Below, piece by piece: positions 1 through 10,400 of a stretch of DNA of 64,000 nucleotides (its first letter is position 1; every line of letters starts with the position of its first letter). Under the pieces are notes generated by a model that made no database searches, had not been told where the DNA came from, and was given only the letters and a program-made list of their open reading frames with translations. This stretch comes from Hyalella azteca (Eukaryota; Arthropoda; Malacostraca; Amphipoda; Hyalellidae). The DNA lies in the NCBI RefSeq assembly GCF_000764305.2, contig NW_025939589.1, positions 1 to 64,000 of the forward strand, read 5' to 3'. A program made the translations under genes and the position numbers.

Positions 1-89
1 GTTTGGCCTGGCCCACGTGAATGCCGGGTAACCGGCCGACGCGTAGGCCAGGGTACCCCCACGACGAAGACGCGGCAGAGATCGGGGGC

Positions 90-575
90 AGCCTCAGTTA
101 TCGGAGTCTGCGTGGTGACCTCATTGAAGTATACAAGTATACATGTATACTATACAAGGTATCAGAAGGATTACTAGAATTTGAAACAAGAACCAACACC
201 AGAGGCCACGGCTATAAACGATAAAACTGCGTTGTAACACATCCATGCGACAACATTTCTTCTCGCTTAAAGTCGCCGACATGTGGAATAGCCTTCCGGA
301 TAGCATCGCTGGCGCTCCGAGTATGAACGCCTTCAAGAACAAACTAGACGAAGCTATGCAAATGCATATGTCCAGTCTTAAAATGCCTAGCACCTTACGT
401 ACTAGGCATTATGTCAAGCAGCTATCTCAATCAATCGTCAGTTATAGAAAGATTGGGTTCCAGAAGGCCAGATCCCTTGTGAATCAATTCACGAAAGGTA
501 CAGGAATCGGCAACAGGCAATGGGCCTATTTCTTCAGTGTCGAAACTTCTATTCTATTCTATTGCTCATAAGGCT
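90..575 (+). mobile_element. 3' end of a CR1/L2-like non-LTR retrotransposon, frameshifted
   Basis: The extreme C-terminus of a CR1/L2-type reverse transcriptase is readable in two frames. Frame one, at about 95-221, reads LSYRSLRGDLIEVYK, then a RTNTRGH motif, and stops with TAA at 222. The continuation lies in another frame from about 245: RQHFFSLKVADMWNSLPD, then an SMNAFKNKLD segment. The motif order (RLRGDLIE.YK, TRGH, FFS..V...WN.LP, FK..LD) is that of the post-RT tail of this retrotransposon group. A 3' end rich in TATTC repeats (TTCTATTCTATTCTATT, about 548-564) fits the short tandem tails of CR1/L2 elements. The same terminal segment recurs at 14.63-14.68 kb on the other strand. The copy is 5'-truncated, frameshifted and dead. 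The GC-rich first 90 bases do not read as part of it. The superfamily is fairly sure; the exact clade is not. Confidence 0.75.
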
Positions 576-622
576 TTCAGACAATAAAAATTACATTAAG
601 TTCACTAAGTTTACGATTTAAT

Positions 623-820
623 TACCGTCAATGCCACATTGTAAGCCGCCAGCTTGCAGCGAATGGCACTTACTCGCCGATCGTAAATAAAAACCGTATA
701 ATCTCACATGTCAGCACTACAATTTGTAGGATTCGATTGCCACCAAACAGATATAAAGCTTTTCGATCGCGCTAGAAAGTTTTGGCTCAGCATAAGGCGA
801 AATTAATGGCACTGACGGTA
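623..820. mobile_element. candidate MITE bounded by 14-bp inverted repeats
   Basis: TACCGTCAATGCCA at 623-636 is matched in inverse by TGGCACTGACGGTA at 807-820, with one mismatch in 14. If the terminal repeats are taken as CCGTCARTGCCA, both ends are flanked by TA, the target dinucleotide of Tc1/mariner-type elements, enclosing about 194 bp with no open frame. A chance inverted repeat is possible because the internal arms do not extend the pairing. Confidence 0.22.
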
Positions 821-3170
821 TAACATTTATTTAATAAATTTAGGTGAAAATTAAAAGTCAATGCTATAAATTTATCGACAGAATTGAATGCCCTGATAAG
901 TGATATATTACCTTAACATAAATTGGAACGGAGTATGTTATAGAAATCGAACCCGAGTAATTGAATACCTTCCTAGTCTAAGATAGTATTAGCCCCACAA
1001 ACGGTACTACTCTTACAGAAAAGTATCGCAAAATATGTATCCCGTCGCCTATGGTTGTTAACACGAATATGCAACTGAATATAGTCTAATTGTTCAATCA
1101 TAGTGTTGACCGGAATAGGCACCACTCGTCAGTGTTGCCACCTAAACCAATGTGTTTACTCTTGGGCAAAACGGAATTATGATTGAAGGACAAATAAAAT
1201 TAACTTTCATTTTTTTGTGAGAAAGGCCTCACATGGACAAAGCAGCCAAATAAATTTTGTCAAGCCACTGCAATTAAGAAAGGCCACATTTGCGAAATTT
1301 GGCTAAAAAAGGCCCATCAGGCAACCCCGCCACGAACCTTGCTACCATGGACCATGGCAACCCGCATGAGAGGACATATCATAGAAAATTAAATTTATAA
1401 ACATGTGAAACGGATAAATAAAATTAAATTACATATAAACTGTCCAGAAATTTTTGACATCTTTCCACAATTTTCATACGTTTTATTTTGATAAACATAA
1501 ATGAACTCTGGATTACTGGTGATCTAAACAAATTTGATATCGTTACATAAAAAATTACCGGTATATCACATTCACTCTTCTCATAAAAATCCATTTTATA
1601 TTCATGTTTAGAACCACACCTTTCTTGAATATTTCCAAAAAATAATAACTAGGACAACTACCTAACAAATGAATGATTTTTGATTTTCAGATCTGATGCA
1701 AATCACAGCTTCCAGCACCCGCCTGCTCTAGCATGCATAGATAGCCTAAGCTTTCTATAGGCGAAACTGTTGTCCCATCATAAATCCTTTCCTGATGAGA
1801 GGCCCTCTTGTCCTCTTGCTTCGACCAATAGCTGTGGCCGGCGTCCATCTGCAAAGTCACTGTTTTGGGGCCAGCTTGTGACAAGAATAAATAAGATAAT
1901 GGAAAAACATTCACCATTGGAAGCTAATGAAAAGAAACGACACCAAATTTGTTTTAGTGTCCGAGCGAGTTTAAATGGACTTTGTCAAACTTTAATAATA
2001 TAGTTAGTTGGGTCGTCTCGAACTCAGATATAAAGCCTATTTAAGGCATTTCTCACACCGTTTATACATAAAGGTACAAACAATAAAAACGTAAAGTGGA
2101 TAGGCGCTTCCCAAACGATACATTGTAACCTGTTAGAGGCTGCCCCATTTTTTCAATTCATCGGCGCGCGACTTATCTGGCGACGCTGTATGGTCCCAAG
2201 CAAGATCCTTCTAAAAAGCGGCATGCTTGAAGCACTTTCCTGATCGTTCAGCATTCCTGCCAACACCATGGCAAGCTCAGTATGATGTGCGAGAGCGCCT
2301 TGCTTAATTATTGGAAGTGATACGGAGAACAGTCCAAGCTCTCCCGTGCTTATACTTACATATATTAGTTGTACCTATTCGTACCGTATCTAGCTGATAT
2401 ATATATAATATCATACCAGTTATCATTATTTTCAGCCTATCTAATTGCTTTTGAATAGGATGGGTTCATTAAAAATTGCGATAAACAATCGGCAAACATA
2501 ATTAAAACATCATGTTTGGAATGTTGCAAGCTTCACCCCATAGCCTAGTGCAACAGCTATATAAATTGCTCTGCGAGTGATAAATGAGGAAAAGCAGATT
2601 ATTTAGTAGTGGAGCCTGTGCATTGTGTCCAGGTGATTAATACTTTTCATAATTCTATGTGTCGTCGCTAATTTTCTGTTCAATAAAGTCACGCGCGCAC
2701 GTTCACGTCGACGGTCCTATATTGATGCCCGAGACGAAGAAGGATATGTATGAAGTGAATAATAGGTGAGCTGCAAATAAAAATTTACGTAAAATAACTA
2801 TATACGAAAAAAATTAGGATAAAGAATTTGAAGCAATCTCCCACCACATCAGCGGCGCAGCTACTGTCCGAATATTGTCTCAGTGACAACCGGGACTAGT
2901 TTTAAGTAAATAAAATGTCAGAGTAATTTCGGTTTGTTTAATTTTCCAAACGCTATAATAAGGGAAAGGAAATAGAGGTAAATCTAAACTAGAAATTATT
3001 TAAGATATGACACGGTGAGCTATTCATGCAGGAAGGTATCGGCTTCGACAGGATAACGTCACGGCACCAAATCGCGAAATGCAGTGTGGGATCGGCCACC
3101 ATACTTGTTGCATGGTCTAGTTTTCGCCAACGTTTTCTATCGGCTGTGCTTGTCTCCTTTTGAAGTTTTT
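821..3170. other. no recognisable gene
   Basis: AT-rich sequence with only short open frames (77 codons or fewer) that resemble nothing I know. It holds a (TA) run near 2398-2407, a CTATATAAAT motif at about 2558 that could be a TATA box but has no supported gene after it, and a small CCATGG/CCATGG palindrome near 1345. Confidence 0.5.
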
Positions 3171-3178
3171 GCTGGAAG

Positions 3179-3341
3179 ATGGGATGCTACTGCACCGTTG
3201 TTAGATGCACCTGTCGTTTTCACGACGATTTAAACAGAAAACTGGATAGGAATACGTTTCTTCAGTTTACCAGCCGTGAATGCCGTGTACCGGTATATCG
3301 TATCAGTTTATATATCGTATATCAGTTTACCAGCCGTGAAT
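3179..3341 (+). pseudogene. possible THAP-like N-terminus ending in a 20-bp direct repeat
   Basis: From the ATG at 3179 a short frame carries C-x4-C (CTVVRC) close to its start, followed after about 20 residues by a NTFLQF segment. That spacing resembles the start of THAP zinc fingers (C-x2-4-C, then a conserved FxxFP). The proline is missing, and the later C-x2-H and AVPTIF motifs are not found. The frame runs into a direct repeat: TCAGTTTACCAGCCGTGAAT occurs at 3262-3281 and again at 3322-3341, 60 bp apart. The link to the neighbouring minus-strand SWIM/YqaJ-type fragment is only suggestive, because the two are on opposite strands. A chance open frame is a real alternative. Confidence 0.15.
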
Positions 3342-3396
3342 ATTTATGATATACAATATTGTACTCGTATATTTTCCAGGGGCAAAATCTGTTCCA

Positions 3397-3852
3397 TTAT
3401 TCTCCATTATCTGATCCATTATTCTCACCTCGGCAGCAATGACTGTGTTGTTGCAGTTGGCTGGTTTGGTATATCTCCTGCACCCATCCATCCACAGATT
3501 TCTTGTAAGCTTCAAGCGTCTTGTATGACTGGAATTCTTGCAAGGTGTATTGGCTGACACCAAACACCAAATAGTTATAGGTGGTGACGTTTAACTTAAC
3601 GTTACGGAAGCTGACACTACTGCCAAAATATTTTGATAGTAGAATATCATTATATCCATGACAATAATTCCACGATTTGAGTCGGACAAAAATCCAATTC
3701 TCTGTGGCTGAATTGCGATTTGTTACCTTGTCCAAATTGGCATCTGGAGAGCTCTGTGGGTGCAACATGCACTGCGAACTGGCGGCTGTGCGAGACATAA
3801 GACATCTAGGATCTATAATCCGAGCGAGTGTTTCACTTCTTAGTCATGAAAT
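3397..3852 (-). pseudogene. fragment of a SWIM/YqaJ-type transposon-associated protein
   Basis: The minus-strand frame is open from about 3852 down to a stop near 3397; its first methionine is at 3798, giving 133 residues. The middle carries TTYNYLVFGVSQYT, then LQEFQSYKTLEAY, then GWVQEI. The pattern YNYLV...S.YT...., SYKSLEAY.yFv.GWV is what I know from a large family of uncharacterised animal proteins that precede a SWIM zinc finger and a YqaJ-type nuclease domain and are often multicopy and transposon-like. The downstream part of the family (a HSQ motif and the SWIM C-x-C...C-x-H) is missing: the frame becomes low-complexity (ENNGSDNGE) and ends. The fragment is therefore truncated and probably nonfunctional. 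Family membership comes from recalled motifs and was not checked by search. Confidence 0.45.
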
Positions 3853-3899
3853 GCTCTCATATGAACTTGATAGAGTATTTGTTGAAGAAATATGATCAT

Positions 3900-4340
3900 T
3901 CGATTTATAAATCGACATGAAAATGTTTTTGCGACGGAATGCTTTTGAGTGCTTCGTATGATTTTCTTTTAAAGCTTATTCCATGACAAAAATGCCGTCT
4001 TCGAAGCAAAAGCTCTTAAACTAAGGGCCATGTTCCTTATAATAAAGAATTGTTACGCCCGGAGGCATAATTTATCTCGAACAATGGGGCAGGGATCACT
4101 AAGCAAACGAGCGTTGTTTCCTAATTTTATTTTTCAGCACGATAGTCATTTATTGATACAATGAGAACTGAATTGTAAACTAATCCAGCCATAAGCTAAA
4201 CTTCGATGTCATCCTACTCATGAAGTTATCATTTGCACAAATTTCATCCCTTTCAGCAAATCTCATGCTGTTGCACACTATTGCATTAAATTGAGAGTCG
4301 GATTCTTTTAAAAGTAACAGTGACGAAACAGACACGAGCC
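3900..4340. other. no recognisable gene
   Basis: Unique AT-rich sequence leading into the 41-bp minisatellite. The minus-strand frame starting at 4521 mostly translates the repeat and is not a gene. Confidence 0.5.
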
Positions 4341-5085
4341 TCGCATTGAGCATCAACGACAATTGTGGTGCCTTGTTGAGTGTTCGTAGCATGGATGACA
4401 AGTGTGGTGCCCTATTATTAAGTGTGTTCGTTGCATCAATGACAAGTGTGGTGCTATATTGAGTGTGTTCGTAGCATGGATGACATGTGTGGTGCCTTGT
4501 TGAGTGTGTTCGTAGCATCAATGAACAGTGTGGTGCCCTATTAAGTGTGTTCGTAGCATTAATGACAAGTGTGGTGCTATATTGAGTGTGTTCGTAGCAT
4601 CAATGACAAGTCTGGTGCCCTATTGAGTGTGTTCGTAGCATCAATGACAAGTGTGGTGCCCTATTACTATTAAGTGTGTTCGTTGCATCAATGACAAGTG
4701 TGGTGCTATATTGAGTGTGTTCGTAGCATCAATGACAAGTGTAATGCCCTATTAAGTGTGTTCGTAGCATCAATGACAAATGTGGTGCCTTGTTAAGTGT
4801 GTTCGTAGCATCAGTGACAAGTGTGGTGCCCTACTGAGTGTGTTCGTAGCATCAATGACAAGTGTGGTGCCTTGTTAAGTGTGTTCGTAGCATCAGTGAC
4901 AAGTGTGATGCCCTATTGATTGTGTTCGTAGCATCAATGACATGAGTGGTGCCATATTGAGTGTGTTCGTAGCATCAATGACAAGTCTGGTGCCGTATAT
5001 TGAATAAGTTCGTGGCATTAATTACCAAGTTGAATCAATCACTAAGTCTGGAGCCCAACTGAGTGCGTTAGTAGCCTGACTGGTG
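4341..5085. repeat. 41-bp minisatellite, about 17 units
   Basis: The core GTGTTCGTAGCATCAATGAC followed by AAGTGTGGTGCCCTATTGA recurs with the GTAGCAT/GTTGCAT/GTGGCAT anchor at about 4388, 4430, 4471, 4512, 4553, 4594, 4636, 4683, 4724, 4766, 4807, 4848, 4889, 4930, 4971 and 5012, with a decayed unit near 5073. Most spacings are 41 bp; the longer ones contain a small extra CTATTA-type insertion. Units fall into subtypes (CCCTATT, CTATATT and CCTTGTT linkers; GTAGCAT versus GTTGCAT). Edge units are more diverged than central ones, as expected for unequal exchange. It is not a CRISPR array, because the linkers are repeated rather than unique. Confidence 0.95.
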
Positions 5086-5784
5086 TACATTGCCATTCAA
5101 CAGATCACCGCGTAAGGGTATTAGTGCTGGCCGAGCTGGCATAACGAACGCATGTTTGGCCCAGCATTTCTCACCTGCGCCGGAACAATTCCCCAAACGT
5201 CCCTCGGCACATCGAGGCTTTGGTTAATGGAACGGCTTCCTGCAGAGAGATGGATTAGGAATTTGATTCAGGTTGATAGCGAAGCTGAATCTCTGCAGGA
5301 CACATATACAGACGGTCACTGGTGAGCACTTGTGCTACAATCGATCCACTTTTACAACTATTAATGTTGTTAATAACGTTGGGCCAAGATTATACTTATT
5401 AAAATTCAAAATTCCAAAATTCCACTTATAAAGTCAAATGGTGGTCATGCTAAAGTTTCGTCAAATGATGTCATGCATTCAGAAATCTCTTTTCCTATTC
5501 AAGTCTGATACAAAAGGTTGCATTCAAAATGCAGTTATTAATCTATTTCTACGTTTCGGAAATAAACAGTAACACAAGGCGTATATATAGCTCTCTGAAA
5601 TGTTCTGCCATGAATAATACACCTTCCCTCGAGTTACGCCACACAACTGAGCAACGGATTATTTGTAGCAATTTTATTATAAAAAACTTACGAATGAAAT
5701 CCGAACGGTGCAAAGTGTCTGGGATATTGCTTTATAATATACCCACTATTTCCTCTGAGCTGGCCACTGCAGTTATGTAATGTA
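5086..5784. other. no recognisable gene; small inverted repeat
   Basis: Mixed-composition sequence. TCCTGCAGAGA (5238-5248) and TCTCTGCAGGA (5290-5300) form an 11-bp inverted repeat. An 83-codon frame at 5529-5780 has no recognisable motif. Confidence 0.5.
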
Positions 5785-6186
5785 ATGTCAAATAGCGACA
5801 GGTTTTTTGTTCTGTCCGTTGTTCTCTCGAAGGACATTAGTTATGACGTCGCCGGCAGCGCTGTCGTTTTTGTAATCGGCCACAGACAGTCCTTGCTACA
5901 GCGTCTTCGTTCAGCGAACCGATGTAGTGCGATATCCGTTTTTTGTGTAAGTGATAAGGACGACACGGCGCGGAAGATCGTCCGGGCGCAGCAGAGACCG
6001 CCGTTCAATATAGCGACGACCTTCACTCAATCCTGCATTTCGACGGCGGCACAACAGCGGCCGCGGCACCGCGATCTCCAGCGCCGCCCTGCCGAGCGCT
6101 GCTCACGTCCTTTGACCTTAGCGTACAAAACCCTTCCGGATTCGGATTCGCCTGTGAAAATTTGCATCCATGATTTTATGATTTAA
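5785..6186 (+). other. CpG-rich island with an uncharacterised 133-codon frame
   Basis: Between about 5840 and 6120 the sequence becomes clearly GC- and CpG-rich against an AT-rich background, with GCGGCCGCGGCACCGCG near 6056-6072. One frame stays open across it (ATG at 5785, stop at 6184-6186), encoding an Arg/Gln/Ala-rich product with an RPRHRDLQRRPAERC stretch. No domain is recognised. A GTAAGTG splice-donor-like site sits inside the frame at 5947, so the real structure, if any, could be a 5' exon ending there. A transposon-derived or promoter-type CpG island would look similar. Confidence 0.2.
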
Positions 6187-7650
6187 ACAAAGTAGAAATA
6201 TAAATTTCTATAATAGAAATGAGCCCTCTAATGAGGGTTAGTTCAATCATGTCAGATCCATATGCTCCTACCTCGTTGCCCTAATATTGTCGTGTCCTCT
6301 ATCGTGCTATCTAAAGGAGCCTAACAAGGTTGATCCGTACATATTGACAGAACGCGTCGTCAAGCGTTTCAGGAAGCTAATTGACGACGCCACCTTTATC
6401 ACTTCTCAAAAGCACCCGGATGCCCCCTCCCTCTGACCGACCAATTACAGAACAGAGTCTGCTGCTGCCTTGACGATCATCAAGAGCTTCAGTTGCCCTC
6501 GCGCACTGCACTTGTGAGGTGGTAGGTGTTCGGGGGTTCTTTTGTCCAGCGTCGCATCGCGCTATTCGTCATTTAAGATTCAAATTTTAAAAAAGCAGGA
6601 ACAGCGAACAATAATTTTAGCTGAGAATTTCCTAAGTGTTTTATTACACGTGCGTATTATTTCATGGAAGTAGGTATTACTACTTTGCAAGTGACATTTA
6701 TTGTGATGGAGTTGATAGATCATTACCCACAGTTTTATGAGCCCTATCTCTTGAAATACTTGTAGTGAACTCAAGTTATTTCATGGAGTAAAAATTTCTA
6801 CGGACAAATCTGTTCTGCTTCTGGACACGTCTGAACTGCCAAAGTAAGTCACGGTGAGGTAAATTAGAGTACTTTTCAGCGATTCAGGGTTCAATAAATT
6901 GTTGCCGCGGTCAAAAGTCTTTCCATGTTCAGAAATTACAGTTTGAACTTTATTTTTGCCGTTCTATGAGCTCTTTTAATTCATGTCTATAAAATTTCAA
7001 AACATGATCCATTTTGAATAAGGATTTAAACAGAAATACGACTTGATGATTGCTTATCTATTAAACCTCTCCTGATATAACACGACACAGAATAATTGAG
7101 AATAAAATTAGGATCACCTTATGGCTAACTATGATAATTTTTCATAGGGATTATTTTAAATCTCAAACCTTGAAGTTGATCAACTGACATCTCAAGTTGT
7201 TCGAGATGAAGCTTGTGTGTGACTTGCCTTATTTGAGAGAGCGTCCCGTGTAAACAGAAGAGAAGAGCAATGGCAAGTGTTCCAGAGGTCAACTTCTAGG
7301 AATACATGATCATAAATCAACACAACCCGTGGATTACACAACACGATAGGATGCACAATATATTTCTTTTATCCATGAAATACTTCGGTTGCATTACCGT
7401 TTGCAAATGATTTTATACATAAGTCAAATCCTTATATAAAAACATGAGTTGTAAATGCTGAACGATCTTTAAGCTTGATATTCCAGCCTAAACTCACGCT
7501 TCAAAAAGTCTTTTCCATCATTAGATTTATATTATCGATAATGTTAATGAGCTTGCTTCATAAAACTGGTTCACCAATTTATTGTGGAATACTTCACTAA
7601 ACACCCGTGAGTGAGAATAACGGTAACAAGTGGCTGCTAAAGACGCTAAA
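6187..7650. other. no recognisable gene
   Basis: AT-rich unique sequence. Open frames are short (89 codons at most) and the longest minus-strand ones run into the 35-bp repeat. I see no RNA gene or element end. Confidence 0.5.
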
Positions 7651-7654
7651 CGAG

Positions 7655-7812
7655 TGGCTATAACGTGGCTGCTGATGATGAGTGATGGTTTGATAGTGTG
7701 TGGCTGCTGATGATGGGTGATGGCATGATAGTGTGTGGCTGCTGATGATGGGTGATGGCATGATAGTGTGTGGTTGCTGATGATGGAGGATGGCATGATA
7801 GTGTGTGATTAC
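7655..7812. repeat. 35-bp minisatellite, about 4.5 units
   Basis: TGATAGTGTGTGGCTGCTGA plus TGATGGGTGATGGCA repeats with starts at 7691, 7726, 7761 and 7796, exactly 35 bp apart, with a decayed upstream unit from about 7660. The middle units are nearly identical and the last carries a GGTT/GAGG variant. Because 35 is not a multiple of 3, it shifts frame at every unit, so the His-rich frames across it are not selected proteins. Confidence 0.95.
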
Positions 7813-7974
7813 TATCGCCTTATTCAATCAAAAAAGTTTGAAAGCCATTTGCAAATTATATAGTATGTTCAGAAACACGGGTACGGGCGAACGCAACTCA
7901 AGCAGCAAGAATTTTTTATTTTATTTAAAATCATAATTCACAAAAAGATGAACTTAAGGTGGTATGAAATTTAA

Positions 7975-8110
7975 GCTCCCTCTTTCGGTGTCTCTGATAG
8001 GGGAACTTCAGATCCTCCAGAATATTAAAAGGAGGAAAACAGAAAGGGAATCCAAAATCAGTATATCTTCAGTAAAAATATTTCGGAAATTAACTAGATC
8101 CCAGCTGACT
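7975..8110 (-). mobile_element. decayed Penelope-like 3' terminus (remnant 1)
   Basis: Read on the minus strand, this segment aligns by eye with the 3' end of the Penelope-like copies at 30.5 and 32.1 kb: a GAAGTCAGC..GGGATC start, TTTCCGAAATATTTTTACTGAAGATATACTGA, then CTGTTTTCCTCCTTTTAA matching the element's GTGTTTTCTTCGCTTTTAA end (each string compared in shorter pieces). The hammerhead-like core is eroded. It has no coding part. Confidence 0.4.
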
Positions 8111-8276
8111 TCAAAAACGTAAAGTATGCAGATATAAATTATTGAGTGACCAAATTAACAAGTTGGATATTAAAGCTTTTCTACAGAATGAACGTGCGAA
8201 GAATGAACGCTTGAGATTGTAAATCGGTATGTTCTGCCTTCTTCCACCCGTCTACTCGGTAGTTAGGTGTTAATTT

Positions 8277-8322
8277 CTTCAGTTGATCGATCTATTGATT
8301 TAAGTTGATCGATCTATTGACT
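8277..8322. repeat. 22-bp tandem duplication
   Basis: AGTTGATCGATCTATTGA occurs twice in a row with a short TTTA spacer (about 8280-8321). It lies directly before the second Penelope-like remnant. Confidence 0.85.
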
Positions 8323-8324
8323 AT

Positions 8325-8425
8325 ACTTGTGTTCTTGAAGCTTTTCAACCGATAATAGAGCTGGTATCGTAAACTTTTTCATTAAAGATATTGTTAATAT
8401 ACATGGCTTTTTATTCGATTCAAAA
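8325..8425 (+). mobile_element. decayed Penelope-like 3' terminus (remnant 2)
   Basis: GTGTTCTTGAAG, then ATAATAGAGCTGGTATCGTAA, ACTTTTTCATTAAAGATATTG (read in pieces) parallels GTGTTCCAGATTT, ACGATGGAGCTGGTCTCCGA and AACGTTTTCAATAGAGACATG of the intact copy at 32.03-32.1 kb. Order and spacing are kept while many bases differ. It is a noncoding remnant. Confidence 0.42.
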
Positions 8426-8659
8426 ATTTTTGGTCAATTTGGAATTTTAACAGAGTAAAGATATAAGCTCTTTTTTTAGGATCCCTATAAATTTATTAAC
8501 ATAAACCTAGGTTAAATGTCACCTTTAGCTCGTATTCATTAAATTGCAGACTGATTGCTTTGTTCGATGGATTTGAGGGTTTCATTATTCAGTCTCATCT
8601 TGTGAATATTCGAATACTGGATTCAGATCTGCTTTGTAAGTAAAGGTGTCTGAACAAAT

Positions 8660-8722
8660 TGATAATTTTTGAACCCATACTGAATCTGGTAGTCGAAACT
8701 TTTTCATAATAGATATCATAAA
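8660..8722 (+). mobile_element. decayed Penelope-like 3' terminus (remnant 3)
   Basis: ACTGAATCTGGTAGTCGAAA followed by CTTTTTCATAATAGATATCATAAATTTTGTG (compared in pieces) resembles the CTGA...GCTGGTCTCCGAAACGTTTTCAATAGAGACATG block of the intact element, with a deletion in the stem-II region. It is the third such remnant within 750 bp. Confidence 0.33.
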
Positions 8723-9809
8723 TTTTGTGAGCGTTTCTCCCGCTAATACTGTAAATTAGTAGTCGATTTGCGGTTCTAGCATTCAAGTGGTCTGAAACTT
8801 GTATTGGGAAACATTGCAATGTAAATAATAAAACATTTCCGTGCATACAAATTGAATTTTGATACGCTCGAAACTCATGCAAACAACCAGCCCAATTTTT
8901 AGCTGGACGAGCAGGAGATCTCGTATCGACATCCGCTGATACTTGCTAAGCTGTCAGCTAAGCCTGTCCTTGCAGAAGCGAAAGCAGGATTTGCGATAAT
9001 ACACGAGCCATTGACTACTATAAGAAAATTCTATAATCCGGACAATGCTGAGTGATGCGGAAGAAGTTCGCAGGTTCCCGGTTCTTCCCATTACATGGGA
9101 AGCCTCTACAAGTTCTCAGTAGTATAATGTACTTACTTGCACGTTAGAAGCAAGACTGCGACTATGACACAAGTAAACACGTAGTTCAACGTTGTGTATG
9201 TGTATTGAATGTACATTCAGCGACGTTATTTTGGAGCATAATAATATAACTCAAGTTCAATGAAGCCAAATGCTGGCGCAGCGGAGGTAATTCGGTAGTT
9301 CGGTTTGCATGTTCCTCAATTGGTTGGCAGGTGAAGTTACTCTCGTTTAGGCCAATTTGGTGCTGAAGTTGACCAAGTTGGCATTGATCAGTCAGTGAAG
9401 TTCCTCTTTGCATAATGCGTATGTTGTGTTACCCGCGTATCGATGTGTAACATGAACATAAACGAATATATAAAACTGCTCTAGAGCGCACCTGTTGAGT
9501 GTTGTTTAATGATATAGATTTAGAATTTGCAGGTGTTCTCATCTTTATGTGGTAATTTGTTCTGGTATAACTCTGACCGGGCCCCAACATGTGTCAGCTG
9601 AAACGAGGATTAAAGAGAAATGTGGAATAAGGTTATTTTCTGACATATTTTGAAGAAGAATAAGGGCTGCCAGGTTAATTTAACTTTCAAATATTGAATG
9701 ATATAATTTAGTCGCTCTTAAACTGCTCAAACTGTCGATTTAAAGAATATTCATCTCGTCGGGCAGCATCATAAGTACAGTTTCTAACGACATTTAGATT
9801 CGTGAAAAG
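8723..9809. other. no recognisable gene
   Basis: Unique AT-rich sequence with no frame longer than 75 codons and no motif recognised on either strand. Confidence 0.5.
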
Positions 9810-10130
9810 TCAATATGTAACGTCCATTAATAAAATTACTCCAGCAATAAAAGCTATTCCAATCTAAATACATTTTATAACGCCTACGAAGAACACCATT
9901 TATTATAACGTTATTACGTTATATAACGGTCAAATTATAACCTGACATGAATAACGTTACTTCTGCCAATCAAATTCGCTTTATAACGTCCATAAATAAT
10001 ATTATTCCGGCAATCGAAGCTATTCGAGCTTGAAGACATTATATAACGTATATAAATAACATTATTCTGGCAATCAAAGTCATATTACAACGTTTATGAA
10101 AAAACTATTTAGGCAATCAATATGGGCGAT
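9810..10130. repeat. degenerate tandem repeat of about 60 bp
   Basis: A TATAACGTCCATAAATAA..ATTATTCCGGCAATCAAAGC unit recurs with TAACG/CAACG anchors near 9816, 9879, 9924, 9984, 10044 and 10087. Units differ by many substitutions and indels, and spacing varies from about 43 to 63 bp. An old, decayed satellite fits best. Confidence 0.7.
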
Positions 10131-10149
10131 TTGTTCAAATACGACCAAC

Positions 10150-10400
10150 TCTACGTTCATTTTTTACAGCACTTCTCTTCAACTTCACTCCTTGTTATTT
10201 GTTTGCCTGCTGCAAATCTTATAATCGATATTTAACACACTTCTACCTGTCCAATCGATCTGAAATTTTGCACACTCGGGGAAGGTCGGAGAAAATGCAC
10301 GAAAATCAATATTGACAGAATAAATAATTTTGAATTTTTTTACATATTAACAAAAATTTTGAAAATACATATTTTTTAAATATTTGAAATAAAATAAGAT
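10150..10400 (-). repeat. interspersed repeat A, inverted copy
   Basis: Read on the minus strand this matches 13.19-13.57 kb in order: an AAAATTATTTATTCTGT start, GAGTGTGCAAAATTTCAGAT, GGACAGGTAGAAGTGTGTTAAATAT, GATTATAAGATTTGCAGCAG, CAAACAAATAACAAGGAGTGAA and AGTGCTGTAAAA. Shared order over more than 200 bp with dispersed substitutions shows two copies of one repeat family. I do not recognise the family. The ACAAACAAAC-type tract near one end suggests a retroelement 3' region, but there is no coding evidence. Confidence 0.75.

Noticed and set aside
4341..5085. CRISPR-like array
   Set aside because: The linkers between cores are themselves repeated and only 15-20 bp long; this is a minisatellite in eukaryotic DNA.
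7527..7827. His-rich proteins on the minus strand
   Set aside because: They are translations of the 35-bp minisatellite, which changes frame each unit.
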